From DASQPR01 sp963836775 (GTDB lineage Bacteria > Actinomycetota > Actinomycetes > Mycobacteriales > Micromonosporaceae), in the NCBI GenBank assembly GCA_963836775.1, contig CAWIKR010000003.1, forward strand, positions 2,542,001 to 2,606,000: DNA of 64,000 nt. The letters run 5' to 3'. Below are positions 8,906 to 17,277 of this stretch, piece by piece. Each line of letters starts with the position of its first letter. The first letter of the stretch is position 1. The notes under the pieces were generated by a model that saw only the letters and a program-made list of their open reading frames with translations, had not been told where the DNA came from and ran no database searches. The translations under genes were made by a program, and so were the position numbers.

Positions 8906-9235
8906 ATGCGGATCATCGAAGGCGCCGGCGAGTTCCGGCCGCCGGCACCGGGCGAGGCGAATGACTACATCGAACAGATGCGGGTGCCGGACCTGTCGGT
9001 CGGCACCTACTGCATTCCGGCCGGCGGCGTCGACGACCAGAGTCCGCATACCGAGGACGAGATCTATGTGGTGACCACCGGGCGGGCCCGGATCGTGACC
9101 GACAACGGCAACGCCGACATCGGCCCGGGATCGGTGATCTTCGTGCCGGCCGGTGAGACGCACCAGTTCATCGATGTCGCCGAGGATCTGGCGCTGCTGG
9201 TGCTGTTCGCGCCGGCCTATCGGTCGCGCTCCTGA
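8906..9235 (+). CDS. Cupin domain protein
   Basis: Small single-domain beta-barrel protein of 109 residues, probably cytoplasmic. The first cupin motif is PHTEDEIYVVTTGRARI and the second PGSVIFVPAGETHQFID. Only one histidine is present where the classical motif has HxH, followed by E, so metal binding is plausible but not assured. The start lies two bases after the stop of the GNAT gene, so the two are likely translated together; this hints at a shared small-molecule role, but no substrate can be named. A perfect hairpin follows. Confidence 0.85.
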   Translation: MRIIEGAGEFRPPAPGEANDYIEQMRVPDLSVGTYCIPAGGVDDQSPHTEDEIYVVTTGRARIVTDNGNADIGPGSVIFVPAGETHQFIDVAEDLALLVLFAPAYRSRS

Positions 9236-9246
9236 TCGGACACCCG

Positions 9247-9271
9247 AACGGCGCGCCGATGGCGCGCCGTT
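9247..9271. terminator. Bidirectional terminator between cupin and TetR genes
   Basis: Perfect 11-bp stem AACGGCGCGCC / GGCGCGCCGTT with a GAT loop between two convergent genes. Confidence 0.75.
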
Positions 9272-9305
9272 GGCAGATGTGACGTGTGGGTGGCGGTCCG
9301 GCCGC

Positions 9306-9959
9306 TCAGGCCACGATGCCGGGCAGCACCGTGTCCACGATGTGCTCCGGCAGCTTGCTGGTGTCCAGATCCGGATTCCAGTTAAGCACCGCCTGAGCGA
9401 TCATCGGGCCGGTCAGGATCGCCGAAACGTAGTCGATGTTCAGGTCGGCCCGTAGCTGACCGGAGTCGATGCCGCGCTGCAGGACGTCGCGCATCCGCTG
9501 GCGACGTGGCTCCATCAGCTTCTGATAGTTGCGTGCCATCTCCGGGTTGCGCTGCACTTCGGGGATGAGGCACGGCATGATCCGGCCGGCTCGCGTCGAC
9601 TTGGACTGCCCGATCGGCCGCAGCAGGGCCAGCAGATCGTCCCGCACCGACTCGCCGGTGACTTCGGCGGGCGGACCCTTGAGCACCGCGATCGCGTCGA
9701 CGACCAGGGACTCCTTGTTCGGCCATCGCCGGTAGATGGTGGCCTTGCCGACTCCGGCCCGGTTGGCGACCGCCTCGATCGACAGCGACTCGATGGAGCT
9801 GCCCTCCGACAGCAGGTCGAGAACCGCTTCGATGATGGCCTCGTCAGCCTTGGCGCTGCGGGGACGACCAGGAGCCCTCCGGTCCTGATCGTCCCGCACC
9901 AGCTCAGCCACGGCTGGGATCTCGGTCGTGACAGTGTCTGACACCGATCGGTCTGACAT
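9306..9959 (-). CDS. TetR family transcriptional regulator
   Basis: Predicted dimeric repressor of 217 residues. The N-terminal helix-turn-helix is typical of TetR: AIIEAVLDLLSEGSSIESLS then VANRAGVGKATIYRRWPNKE, about residues 40-90. The C-terminal ligand domain (PEMARNYQKLMEPRRQ and following) resembles the TetR_C group with a conserved RWPNKESLV start. Start ATG is preceded by GGAGGCGGAG. It lies 45 bases downstream of a DHA2 efflux pump gene on the same strand, so it probably represses that pump in response to a toxic compound. I could not identify its operator with confidence. Confidence 0.92.
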   Translation of the reverse strand: MSDRSVSDTVTTEIPAVAELVRDDQDRRAPGRPRSAKADEAIIEAVLDLLSEGSSIESLSIEAVANRAGVGKATIYRRWPNKESLVVDAIAVLKGPPAEVTGESVRDDLLALLRPIGQSKSTRAGRIMPCLIPEVQRNPEMARNYQKLMEPRRQRMRDVLQRGIDSGQLRADLNIDYVSAILTGPMIAQAVLNWNPDLDTSKLPEHIVDTVLPGIVA

Positions 9960-10004
9960 CTCCGCCTCCGAATCCCTACCTACCGGCCCATTGTGCCGAA
10001 CGCG

Positions 10005-11738
10005 TCACGCTTCGGCCAGTTCCCGTTCGACGTCGGCGGCGTGGCGCCCGTTGTGGCCGGCCACCGCCGGCTGCTCGGCCTCGACAACCGCCGGAGCGGT
10101 ACGCGTGCCCGCCGGTGCCTCGTGAGCCGGGATCACCGGCGCCACCCCACCGGCACGAGCCGGCAGCCACCGCAGCACCACGATCACGCCGAGCACGGCC
10201 ACGATCGCCGAACCGAATGCCGCGTAGTGCATAGCGGTGACGAAGGCGCTGTTGGCGGCGTCGATCACCGAACCGGCAGCGCGGCTGCCGGTCGCGGTCA
10301 GGCCCTCGGCGGCACCATAGGTCGCCGAAATCGACTCGCCGGCCGCGTCCCGGGCATTCGCCGGAACCGCACCCAGGTGGTCATCGATCCGGGACCGGTA
10401 GGCCGCGGACAGCACCGAACCCAGGATGGCGATGCCGAGTGCACCGGCCACCTGCCGCACCGTGTTGCCGATCGCGGAACCGACACCGGCCTTCTCCCGC
10501 GGCAGCGATGCCATGATCGACTCAGTGGCCGGCGGCATCACGTTGGCCATACCGACGCCCTGCACGAAGAACAGCACGCCGACGATCCACCACGGAGTGG
10601 TCGCGGAGATGAAGGCGAAGCCCAGCAGAGCCAGCGCCACCAGGGTCAGGCCGCCGGCCGACACCGCCTTCGGGCCCCACTTCTTGACCAGGCTCGACGA
10701 TCGCGGCGCGAACACCAGCTGAGCGACCGCGAACGGCGTCAGCATCAAGCCCGACTCCAGCGGTGACCAGCCCCGGACGAGCTGCAGGTAAAACGACATG
10801 AAGAAGAACGTGCCCATGGCGGCGAAGAAGACCAGGCCGATTGACGCGACCGAGGCCGAGAACCGGCGGTCCCGGAACAGCCGCACATCCAAAGACGGGA
10901 ATGCCACCCGCCGTTCCCACCACACGAAGGTGGCCAGCACGATGGCACCGGCAACGATCGGCAGCCATGCGGTCCAGGAACCGAAGCCGTGGTCACCGCC
11001 GTCGATGATGCCGTAGACGAGCGCGCCAAGACCGACGATGGACAGGGCCACACCGATCACGTCGAGCTTGCTGGCCTTCGGGTCCCGGGACTCGGGCACC
11101 AGCCAGGCAATTGCCGCGACGCCCGCGATCACGATCGGGACGTTGATCAGGAACACCGATCCCCACCAGAACCGCTCGAGCAGCGCGCCGCCGACGATCG
11201 GGCCGATTGCCACGCCGAGGCCGACCGCGCCGGCCCAGATGCCGATCGCCTTGCCCCGCTCCCGCGGGTCGAAGACGTTCGAGATGATCGACAGAGTTGC
11301 CGGCATCACCGCTGCGGCGCCAAGGCCCATCAGCGCGCGAGCGCCGATTAGCTGGCCGGGCGAGTGTGAGTAGGCGCTGGCCAGCGAGGCCAGACCGAAC
11401 ACGAGCAGGCCCGCGGTGAGCATCCGGCGCCGGCCGAGCCGGTCGCCGAGCACGCCGAGGGTGAAGAGCAGACCCGCAAAGACCAGGGTGTACGAGTTGA
11501 TCGCCCACTCCAGCTGGCTCTGCGTGGCACCGAGACCGTGCACCGGGTCGGCGATGGTCCGGAGCGCGACATTGAGAACCGTGTTGTCGAGCACCACGAC
11601 CAGCAGGCTCACGACAAGAACGCCGAGAATCGCCCACCGGCGCGGGTGCCCGGTATTAGGCAGTGCCATGGCGTCCGCGGACTTGGTCGCGGGCGCCTTC
11701 GACGCAGTGTCTGCGCCGGATGCCTTGGTGTCAGGCAT
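10005..11738 (-). CDS. MFS drug exporter, DHA2 (EmrB/QacA) family
   Basis: Integral membrane proton/drug antiporter of 577 residues with about 14 membrane segments. Segment 1 is WAILGVLVVSLLVVVLDNTVLNVALR, followed by the loop motif GDRLGRRRML and the antiporter motif C-like region GLGVAIGPIVGGALLERFWWGSVFLINVP. The start is ATG at 11738, which gives about 30 soluble residues before the first membrane segment; an upstream in-frame codon would add 38 unlikely residues. It is followed by its probable TetR repressor, likely one operon. The substrate is unknown. Confidence 0.93.
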   Translation of the reverse strand: MPDTKASGADTASKAPATKSADAMALPNTGHPRRWAILGVLVVSLLVVVLDNTVLNVALRTIADPVHGLGATQSQLEWAINSYTLVFAGLLFTLGVLGDRLGRRRMLTAGLLVFGLASLASAYSHSPGQLIGARALMGLGAAAVMPATLSIISNVFDPRERGKAIGIWAGAVGLGVAIGPIVGGALLERFWWGSVFLINVPIVIAGVAAIAWLVPESRDPKASKLDVIGVALSIVGLGALVYGIIDGGDHGFGSWTAWLPIVAGAIVLATFVWWERRVAFPSLDVRLFRDRRFSASVASIGLVFFAAMGTFFFMSFYLQLVRGWSPLESGLMLTPFAVAQLVFAPRSSSLVKKWGPKAVSAGGLTLVALALLGFAFISATTPWWIVGVLFFVQGVGMANVMPPATESIMASLPREKAGVGSAIGNTVRQVAGALGIAILGSVLSAAYRSRIDDHLGAVPANARDAAGESISATYGAAEGLTATGSRAAGSVIDAANSAFVTAMHYAAFGSAIVAVLGVIVVLRWLPARAGGVAPVIPAHEAPAGTRTAPAVVEAEQPAVAGHNGRHAADVERELAEA

Positions 11739-11979
11739 TTGTTTCCCCCACTGACTGATTCGGGTCCGGATCTCCCGCACACCGTGTCGGTCCGCTGCGG
11801 CGACATTGCCGCTCTGCGCGATCAGCCGAGACGGTCGAGATCCGATACGCATAAGACTCGTAATACAGAGACACTAACTCCGTACGGGTTCAGATACGAT
11901 CCCGTTCCGTAAATAAATTCTGTTAGCTAGAACACCGCGGCAACCGGGAATGTGGCGGCTGAGCGCTACCGTGACCGCC
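11739..11979. promoter_or_regulatory. Divergent promoter region of the DHA2 pump and maltokinase-cap gene
   Basis: About 240 bases, less GC-rich than surroundings around 11870-11935. GATACG occurs at two positions and may belong to a regulator site, but no clean palindrome is visible. I see no gene. Confidence 0.4.
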
Positions 11980-11980
11980 G
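11967..11980 (+). promoter_or_regulatory. -10 box for leaderless start at 11980
   Basis: TACCGT, seven bases, then GTG at 11980. Confidence 0.5.
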
Positions 11981-12783
11981 TGAACACGGCGGAGGTCACC
12001 GGACCGGACGGTGCGGTGTGGCAGGTCCGGGTGGCCTGGATGCCGAGGTGGCGAGCGCTGGCCCGGCGATTCGGCGGGTGGCGCCGGACGCGCGGCGGTC
12101 CAGCCCGGCGCTCCCGCCGCGGCGATGGCGAGATGCCTGTGGTCGGCTGGCGACGAGCCACCGACGTCCGCGACGAGCTGGCCGCCGGCATCGCCCGGGG
12201 CAATCGCACGCTGCCCTGGTCGGCTAGATTCGACCGAATGGCGACCCTGACACCACACTTCCGCGACTTTCTGCCCGGGTGGGTCGCGCGGCAGACCTGG
12301 TACGCCGGACCCGACGCCCCGTCGTTGCGACCCATCGGGTTCCTGCGATTCGAGGATCCGGACGGTGAAGTCGGCATGGAGACCCACCTGATGACCGATG
12401 GCAGCAGCGTCTACCACGTGCCGATGACCTATCGGGGGGCGCCGCTCGACGGTGCGACGCTGATCGCGACCGCCGAGCACAGCGAGCTGGGTAGCCGCTG
12501 GATCTACGACGCCGAGACCGATCCGGTCTGGGTCGAAACCGTGCTCGCCATGGTGCTGGCCAACGGCTCCTCGGAAGGCCGGCTCGCCGACGCCCGCGGA
12601 CGGCTGCTGACACTGGAGCGACCCGAGGCGTCCGATCTGGCGCTCCGGGTGCGCCGGGTCCTGACCGCCGGTCGCCCGGCCGACGCCGACGGCGCGATCG
12701 GCGTGGTCACCGGCACCTGGCGCGCGGATGGTCCGGACTCTCCCCCGACCCGCGGCTGGCTCGCCACCGTTCATCCGCGGTAG
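11980..12783 (+). CDS. Unknown N-terminal domain fused to maltokinase N-terminal cap-like domain
   Basis: The 267-residue reading has two unlike parts. Residues 1-86 (VTGPDGAVWQVRVAWMPRWR, then an Arg/Gly-rich stretch) resemble no family I can name. Residues 87-267 match the stand-alone Mak_N_cap type: THLMTDGSSVYHVPMTYRGA, PLDGATLIATAEHSELG, RWIYDAETDPVWVETVLAM. That domain caps the kinase in maltokinases; alone its function is unknown. A second leaderless start at 12238 (TAGATT, seven bases, ATG) would give the 181-residue cap protein alone, its usual size. The two parts may therefore be two genes fused by loss of a stop, or a natural long protein. Codon use is uniform throughout. Confidence 0.7.
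   Translation: MNTAEVTGPDGAVWQVRVAWMPRWRALARRFGGWRRTRGGPARRSRRGDGEMPVVGWRRATDVRDELAAGIARGNRTLPWSARFDRMATLTPHFRDFLPGWVARQTWYAGPDAPSLRPIGFLRFEDPDGEVGMETHLMTDGSSVYHVPMTYRGAPLDGATLIATAEHSELGSRWIYDAETDPVWVETVLAMVLANGSSEGRLADARGRLLTLERPEASDLALRVRRVLTAGRPADADGAIGVVTGTWRADGPDSPPTRGWLATVHPR
12225..12240 (+). promoter_or_regulatory. Internal -10 box and leaderless start inside the fused gene
   Basis: TAGATT at 12225-12230, seven bases, then an in-frame ATG at 12238 that begins the maltokinase-cap domain. Confidence 0.5.
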
Positions 12784-12799
12784 CCCAGCGCCGGCACCG

Positions 12800-12857
12800 C
12801 GATTGTCGGGTTATCGTGCCTATCCCTCGGCCGGTAACAGCAACAACCCCACAATCG
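12800..12857. repeat. Inverted repeat downstream of the maltokinase-cap gene
   Basis: CGATTGTCGGGTT at 12800-12812 and AACCCCACAATCG at 12845-12857 are complementary at 12 of 13 positions with a 32-base loop; possible terminator or small element. Confidence 0.55.
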
Positions 12858-12898
12858 TGCCGTTCTCGTACCGTGTCGGCACTCCCTAGACCAGCGGG

Positions 12899-13008
12899 CG
12901 TGGCCGCACGGCGAGTGACCACATCGGACACCGCCATCCCTGTAAAGGCCCACGAGGCGGGCGCGGCCGGCGACCACAACGGACGCGCCGTCTCTAAAGA
13001 AAGACCAC
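12899..13008. repeat. Degenerate direct repeat pair
   Basis: Two related copies of about 50 bases (12899-12952 and 12961-13008) share GGCGA, GACCACA, CGGAC and TAAAG blocks in the same order. Noncoding by appearance. Confidence 0.45.
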
Positions 13009-13040
13009 GGGTTTGAGACCGTCAGGGCGCCGCTGGCAAG

Positions 13041-13196
13041 GCGCGGGTCCGCGAAGTGTGCGAATTGTGCACTCGAGTGGGCCCGCAACGCCGCCAGCGG
13101 TGGTCTGGCGGACTCAAAGCGCGGGTCCATGAAGTGTGCGAATTGTGCACTCGAATGGGCCCGCAACGCCGCCAGCGGTGGTCCTGGCGGATTCAA
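13041..13196. repeat. 78-bp tandem duplication behind the multicopper oxidase gene
   Basis: Unit 1 is 13041-13118 and unit 2 is 13119-13196, with about five differences. Each contains a 7-bp hairpin CCGCCAG...CTGGCGG and the sequence GTGTGCGAATTGTGCACTCG. Unit 2 includes the last bases and stop codon of the oxidase gene. The hairpins may terminate transcription. The region 12784-13192 otherwise shows no gene. Confidence 0.85.
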
Positions 13197-14752
13197 ACGA
13201 TATCGAAGGCCGCCATCATGGCCATGTCTTCATGTTCCAGATTGTGGCAGTGCAGCAGATACCGCCCGCGGTACTGCGGGAATCGCACGATCACCTGCAC
13301 GATTTCGAAGGGCCGCAGGTCCACGGTGTCCTTCCAGCCGGCATCGCCGTTCTCGGCATGTGCTCCGCCGGCGTTGCGCGTATGCACCTGGAAGTGGCCC
13401 AGGTGCAGGTGCACCGGGTGGTGGAAGTCGCTGGAGAAGGTCCACATCTCGGTCGAGCCCATCTTCGGCTGGGCGATCGACGTCATCGGGTCGAAGTCCT
13501 TGCCGTTGATGGTCCAGCTGTTGGCGCTGCGCCGGAAGTCGAACGTGCGCTTGACGGTCACCTCCGACGTGTCCAGCCGGGGCACGTCGACGAGCGTCGC
13601 CGGGATGGCCGAGTCGTCCGCGCCGGAGCGTACGACCTTGAACTTCATCACGTGCTTGGTCGCGCCGGAGCCGAGCGAATTGGTCAGGACCACCTCGGTG
13701 CCGACCGGATACTGTCCGAAGTCGACGATCATTTCGAACCGCTCGGCCGGTGCGATGGTGAAAGTGTCCAGCGGCGCCGGCGCGGCGAGCAGGCCGACAT
13801 CCGACCCGATCTGGGTAAAGGCGGCGCCGGACCGGGGTCCGGGCGACAGGGACAGCTGGTAGCGGCGGGCGTTGGAGGCGTTCAGGAATCGGAGCCGGTA
13901 TCGCGCCGCGTCCACCTCGAGCACCGGCCACGGCGCGCCGTTGACCAGGATGACGTCGCCCTCCACGCCCTGCATGTAGGCGCCGGTAACGCCCGGCTCG
14001 ATGCCCCGGGGATCGGCGGCCGGGTAGCGGAACGAGCCGTCCGCCTCGAATGCCCGATCGCAGATCAGCAGGGGGATGTCGCGCTCGCCGCCGGGCAGTG
14101 GGAGCGCCTCGCTGGCCGCGTCCCGGACGATGAACATGCCGGCCAGGCCGCGATAGACCTGCGGCGCGGTGAAGTCCATCCGGTGGTCGTGGTACCAGAG
14201 CGTGGCGGCCGGCTGGTTCAGGGTGTAGGCGTACTCCCGGGCGCCGGTGTGCAGTGTCCACATCATCGGGTCGCCGGCCATCGGCATGTGCGAGCCGGCG
14301 CCCGGTTGGTAGGACGATGCGATCGCGGCCGGGACGATCAGGTCGGTCGGGAAGCCGTCGGAGTCGTGCGCGGTCACTCCGCCGTGCAGGTGCGTCGACG
14401 TCGGCACCGGCAGTTCGTTCGTGATGCGTACGGTGATCGGCTCGTTGGCCTTGACGTCGAACGTGGGTCCCGGGAAGGTCCCGTCGTACCCCCAGATCGT
14501 GGTCCTCGTGCCCGGGATGATTTCCACCGGCACCGCGCGCTGCACCAGGTCGTAGCGGCCGGGCATGGTCGGCTTCGCCACCTGCGGGATCGGCAGCGGC
14601 GTCACGAACCGCTCCGGCAGCGGCAGCATGCTGGTGAGCAGCTTCCCGGAGATTTCGGTGCCGCACGCGGCCAGCAGGCCACCGGCTCCGGCGGCGCCGA
14701 CCAGTCCGAAGAGCGTACGGCGGCGGACTCCGGCGGAGAACGCCGCGCTCAC
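13193..14752 (-). CDS. Tat-exported multicopper oxidase lipoprotein
   Basis: Predicted extracytoplasmic copper enzyme that oxidises a metal ion or phenol-like substrate and reduces O2 to water. It has 519 residues. The N-terminus has a twin-arginine signal (RRRTLFGLVGAAGAGG) ending in a lipobox LLAAC. Copper ligands are clear: HLHGG near residue 125, WYHDH near 190, HPVHLHLGHF near 450 and HCHNLEHEDM near 500, with the methionine as probable type 1 axial ligand. The organisation resembles CueO/CotA/CumA-type three-domain oxidases. The GTG start overlaps the stop of the upstream membrane protein gene (GTGA), so both are one operon. Confidence 0.93.
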   Translation of the reverse strand: MSAAFSAGVRRRTLFGLVGAAGAGGLLAACGTEISGKLLTSMLPLPERFVTPLPIPQVAKPTMPGRYDLVQRAVPVEIIPGTRTTIWGYDGTFPGPTFDVKANEPITVRITNELPVPTSTHLHGGVTAHDSDGFPTDLIVPAAIASSYQPGAGSHMPMAGDPMMWTLHTGAREYAYTLNQPAATLWYHDHRMDFTAPQVYRGLAGMFIVRDAASEALPLPGGERDIPLLICDRAFEADGSFRYPAADPRGIEPGVTGAYMQGVEGDVILVNGAPWPVLEVDAARYRLRFLNASNARRYQLSLSPGPRSGAAFTQIGSDVGLLAAPAPLDTFTIAPAERFEMIVDFGQYPVGTEVVLTNSLGSGATKHVMKFKVVRSGADDSAIPATLVDVPRLDTSEVTVKRTFDFRRSANSWTINGKDFDPMTSIAQPKMGSTEMWTFSSDFHHPVHLHLGHFQVHTRNAGGAHAENGDAGWKDTVDLRPFEIVQVIVRFPQYRGRYLLHCHNLEHEDMAMMAAFDIV

Positions 14753-15231
14753 GCCGTTTCTCCGGCCGCCAGGGTGGTGACCGGGTCCGGTGCCGCGGCC
14801 GCGCTGGCGGCGACCATCGGCTGGTAGGCCCGGATCGTCAGCATCACCGCGCCGGTGAACAGCAGCACGCCGAGCGGGATGTGAAACGCCAGCGATCGGG
14901 CGAAGCCGAATCCGGTCTGGGCCGCGATCAGCACGAACATGACGATGCTCAACACCATCAGCCGCGCACCGCCGCGGCCGGGCCGCCACACCAGGATGCC
15001 GGCGATCACCAGCAACAGGCTGACCAGGTCGATGACCGTCGCGTTGGCGCTGTGCAGCGACAGCATCGTCACGTTTCCGGTGATGAACAATCCGGCCAGC
15101 ACCGGCTGGACGAAAATCAGCACCAGCAGCAGCGTCGCCAGCACCCGGAACGTCATCGCGATCCAACCAGGCACCCGGCCCGGCTCACTCCGGCCGGTTT
15201 CCGGCCCCGCAGGAACCCCGTGCTCGGACAT
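14749..15231 (-). CDS. Four-segment membrane protein, partner of multicopper oxidase
   Basis: A 160-residue protein with a soluble N-terminus (about 25 residues) and four predicted membrane segments: TFRVLATLLLVLIFVQPVLA, VIDLVSLLLVIAGILVW, LMVLSIVMFVLIAAQTGF and HIPLGVLLFTGAVMLTI. It resembles the actinobacterial DUF6220-type proteins; that name is from memory and not certain. I chose the ATG at 15231 with GGGGG five bases upstream instead of a TTG 12 bases earlier. Its stop overlaps the start of the oxidase gene by four bases, which suggests it helps the oxidase, for example as a membrane anchor or electron donor. That role is inference. Confidence 0.8.
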   Translation of the reverse strand: MSEHGVPAGPETGRSEPGRVPGWIAMTFRVLATLLLVLIFVQPVLAGLFITGNVTMLSLHSANATVIDLVSLLLVIAGILVWRPGRGGARLMVLSIVMFVLIAAQTGFGFARSLAFHIPLGVLLFTGAVMLTIRAYQPMVAASAAAAPDPVTTLAAGETA

Positions 15232-15325
15232 GCGTACCCCCAATTAAGCAGCCGAATCCGCAGATTATCGATCGCGCCGCACGCGCGGATCGGTGGTTAC
15301 CCCTAATGCGATCGCGCCGCGCTGC

Positions 15326-15340
15326 TACCGTGCGAGCGTG
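15326..15340 (+). promoter_or_regulatory. -10 box for leaderless DUF2071 gene
   Basis: TACCGT, six bases, GTG at 15338. Confidence 0.55.
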
Positions 15341-16105
15341 AGCGAACCGGTCACCCGCACCGCTCCGCGCACGCCGCGGCACACGATCCTGACCCAGTCG
15401 TGGTTGGATCTCACTTTCGTGCACTGGCGAGTCGATCCCGGTGACGTCGCGAAACTCCTTCCGGCCGGCACCGAGCCGGACGTCTTCGACGGCACCAGCT
15501 GGGTCGGGCTGGTGGCGTTCCGAATGCACCGGATCGGTCTGCTGCGCACCCCCGGGTTGCCGTATTTCGGCACCTTTCCGGAGACCAACGTGCGGCTCTA
15601 TTCGGTAGACGAGGCCGGGCGCCGCGGTGTGGTGTTCCGGTCGCTGGAAGCGTCGCGGCTGGCCCCGGTGCTGGTGGCGCGATCGCTGTTCCGGCTGCCC
15701 TACATGTGGGCGCGAATGGAGGTCGACCGCGACGGCGACGTGTTCGACTACCGGTCGCGGCGCCGCTGGCCGCGCTCGGTGGGACAGCCGCGAAGCCGGC
15801 TGCGGGTTCGCGTCGGTGACCCGCTGTCCACTGTGGGCGACCTTGAGGACTTCCTCACCGCCCGCTGGGGCTTGCACAATCGGTGGTACGCGCGCCCGCG
15901 CGCCACCTATCTTCCGAACGTGCATCCCGCGTGGCCGCTGCATGCCGCCTCGGTCCTGGAACTGGACGACGAGTTGGTCGCCGCCGCCGGGCTGCCGGGG
16001 GTGGGCGGCCCGCCGGACAGCGTGCTCTACTCCCCCGGTGTGCCGGTCCGGTTCGGGCCGCCGCTCCGATCTCCCGCCCTCACCGGCCCCGCTGCGGCGC
16101 CGTGA
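15338..16105 (+). CDS. DUF2071 (YqjF-like) protein
   Basis: A soluble 255-residue protein of the YqjF/DUF2071 type. Recognisable segments are LTFVHWRVDPGDVAKLLPAG, WVGLVAFRMHRIGLLRTPGLPYFGTFPETNVRLY near residues 60-95 and a C-terminal PDSVLYSPGVPVRFGPP. The family is widespread in actinobacteria and bacilli; its biochemical role is unknown, and the fold is related to acetoacetate decarboxylase-like proteins. The GTG start follows a TACCGT box by six bases and has no Shine-Dalgarno sequence. It is divergent from the oxidase operon. Function cannot be assigned from context. Confidence 0.85.
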   Translation: MSEPVTRTAPRTPRHTILTQSWLDLTFVHWRVDPGDVAKLLPAGTEPDVFDGTSWVGLVAFRMHRIGLLRTPGLPYFGTFPETNVRLYSVDEAGRRGVVFRSLEASRLAPVLVARSLFRLPYMWARMEVDRDGDVFDYRSRRRWPRSVGQPRSRLRVRVGDPLSTVGDLEDFLTARWGLHNRWYARPRATYLPNVHPAWPLHAASVLELDDELVAAAGLPGVGGPPDSVLYSPGVPVRFGPPLRSPALTGPAAAP

Positions 16106-16301
16106 CCGGAGGCGCCGTGACCGGAGGCGCTGCGCTGAGTCTTTGACCGGCCGCGCCCCGACCCGGTGCCGCTTGGACCGCGCCCTCCATACCAGTGGGG
16201 TCGGGCTTGCTCTGATAACCAGTACGGATAGGTCCAGCTCGGCCTCGGTGCGCCCGTGCCGGACGCCCGATCCTGGTGTGGTGGGGCCGGGAACTGTTCC
16301 G

Positions 16302-16316
16302 TATGCTGCGCCGATG
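16302..16316 (+). promoter_or_regulatory. -10 box for leaderless small membrane peptide gene
   Basis: TATGCT at 16302-16307, six bases, ATG at 16314. Confidence 0.55.
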
Positions 16317-16427
16317 AATGCAGTCCGGCCCTGGCACCTCGTCGTGCTCTTCCTTTGTTTCGTAGTGATTTGCGCCCTCGTCGGCGCCGGGGTGCTGATC
16401 GCCCGGATGAGCAATCGCCGCAAGTAG
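16314..16427 (+). CDS. Small single-pass membrane protein (37 residues)
   Basis: A short reading frame of 37 residues: MNAVRPWH, then a hydrophobic segment LVVLFLCFVVICALVGAGVL, then IARMSNRRK. The organisation (short N-terminus outside, positively charged C-terminus inside) fits a single-pass small membrane protein. A good TATGCT box lies six bases before the ATG, so transcription probably starts at the start codon. It is separate from the DUF2071 gene and carries the third-base G/C bias of a real gene. Function unknown. Confidence 0.7.
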   Translation: MNAVRPWHLVVLFLCFVVICALVGAGVLIARMSNRRK

Positions 16428-16540
16428 CCCGCCTCGCCATCCGGCGCCACCGGCGCTCGCCGTCGACTTCTGACGGGATCTGGTCAGAAATCGACGATTT
16501 GGGGGCAGCGGGCGGGCATCGCCAGCCTCATCATTGCGGC

Positions 16541-17122
16541 ATGCATCGTGCCGCAGTCGCCGTGGTCGCCGCTGCCGCGACCGTCGTTCTCGCCTCGGGT
16601 TGCAGCGCCTTCCGGCACGACGCCCGCATAGTCGGGTATGGAGGCGATCCGGTCGGCGCCGGGGGTCTGAGCGAGACAAAGTCCCACCACCCGTACCTGC
16701 TGAACGACATCGAGATCTGCCTGGATCGCCCCGGCGACGCCTTCATCACCGATGTCACGCCGATCAACCCGCAGAACGGCCTGACCATAACCAATTTCGC
16801 GGCGGTGCCGCGGATCTACGTGAACGGCGGCCAGATGACCGACACCGGCGACACCATCGCCGATGTCACCGCCACGCCGTCACGCGAAGTCACGCAGGCG
16901 TGTCCGCCGGCGACCGAAACCGGCACCGATGGCGCGCAGTACGGCTACACCCTGTTCGTTCAGTACACCAAGCCGGACGACCGGTCCGCGTGGGACGACG
17001 GCATCCGGGTCGCGTACACCTCGGCCGGCCACCACTACACCACGGATATGCACTTCCAGTTCGCGCTCTGCACTACCGGCGACCCCTCACCGGAGGTCGA
17101 CCACGTCCAGCTGTGCACGTAG
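16541..17122 (+). CDS. Secreted lipoprotein of unknown function
   Basis: A 193-residue protein with a lipoprotein signal peptide: MHRAAVAVVAAAATVVLASG then C21, matching a lipobox LASGC. The mature part contains a cysteine pattern (EICLDRP, TQACPPA, FALCTTG, VQLCT) compatible with two disulfides and is rich in Thr/Asp; it contains SHHPYLLNDIEICL. I do not recognise a family. The start is the ATG that gives the signal peptide; no Shine-Dalgarno is visible. The gene converges on yebC and is followed by a strong hairpin. Confidence 0.75.
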   Translation: MHRAAVAVVAAAATVVLASGCSAFRHDARIVGYGGDPVGAGGLSETKSHHPYLLNDIEICLDRPGDAFITDVTPINPQNGLTITNFAAVPRIYVNGGQMTDTGDTIADVTATPSREVTQACPPATETGTDGAQYGYTLFVQYTKPDDRSAWDDGIRVAYTSAGHHYTTDMHFQFALCTTGDPSPEVDHVQLCT

Positions 17123-17233
17123 CAGCCCGATTCAGCCTGCGATTAGCAGCCCGATCAGCTCTGCAAGCAGCGGCCCGGCAGCTTTGCGAGCAGAGGCTCG
17201 GCAGCTTTGCGGTAGCAGCCCACACATGCAGAC

Positions 17234-17261
17234 CGGCCCCGGACCTGATGGTCCGGGGCCG
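17234..17261. terminator. Bidirectional terminator between lipoprotein gene and yebC
   Basis: Perfect 12-bp stem CGGCCCCGGACC / GGTCCGGGGCCG with a TGAT loop. Upstream (17123-17220) is a short degenerate repeat with AGCAGCCCGATCAGC and GGCAGCTTTGCG blocks. Confidence 0.85.
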
Positions 17262-17277
17262 ATCGTCGATTGCGTGG

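Noticed and set aside
11739..11949. TetR operator for the DHA2 pump
   Set aside because: Only short repeated words (GATACG) and no clean palindrome could be found.
12771..13196. Minus-strand open frame with a duplicated peptide
   Set aside because: It follows exactly the 78-bp DNA duplication, has no ribosome binding site and lies in a hairpin-rich 3' region.
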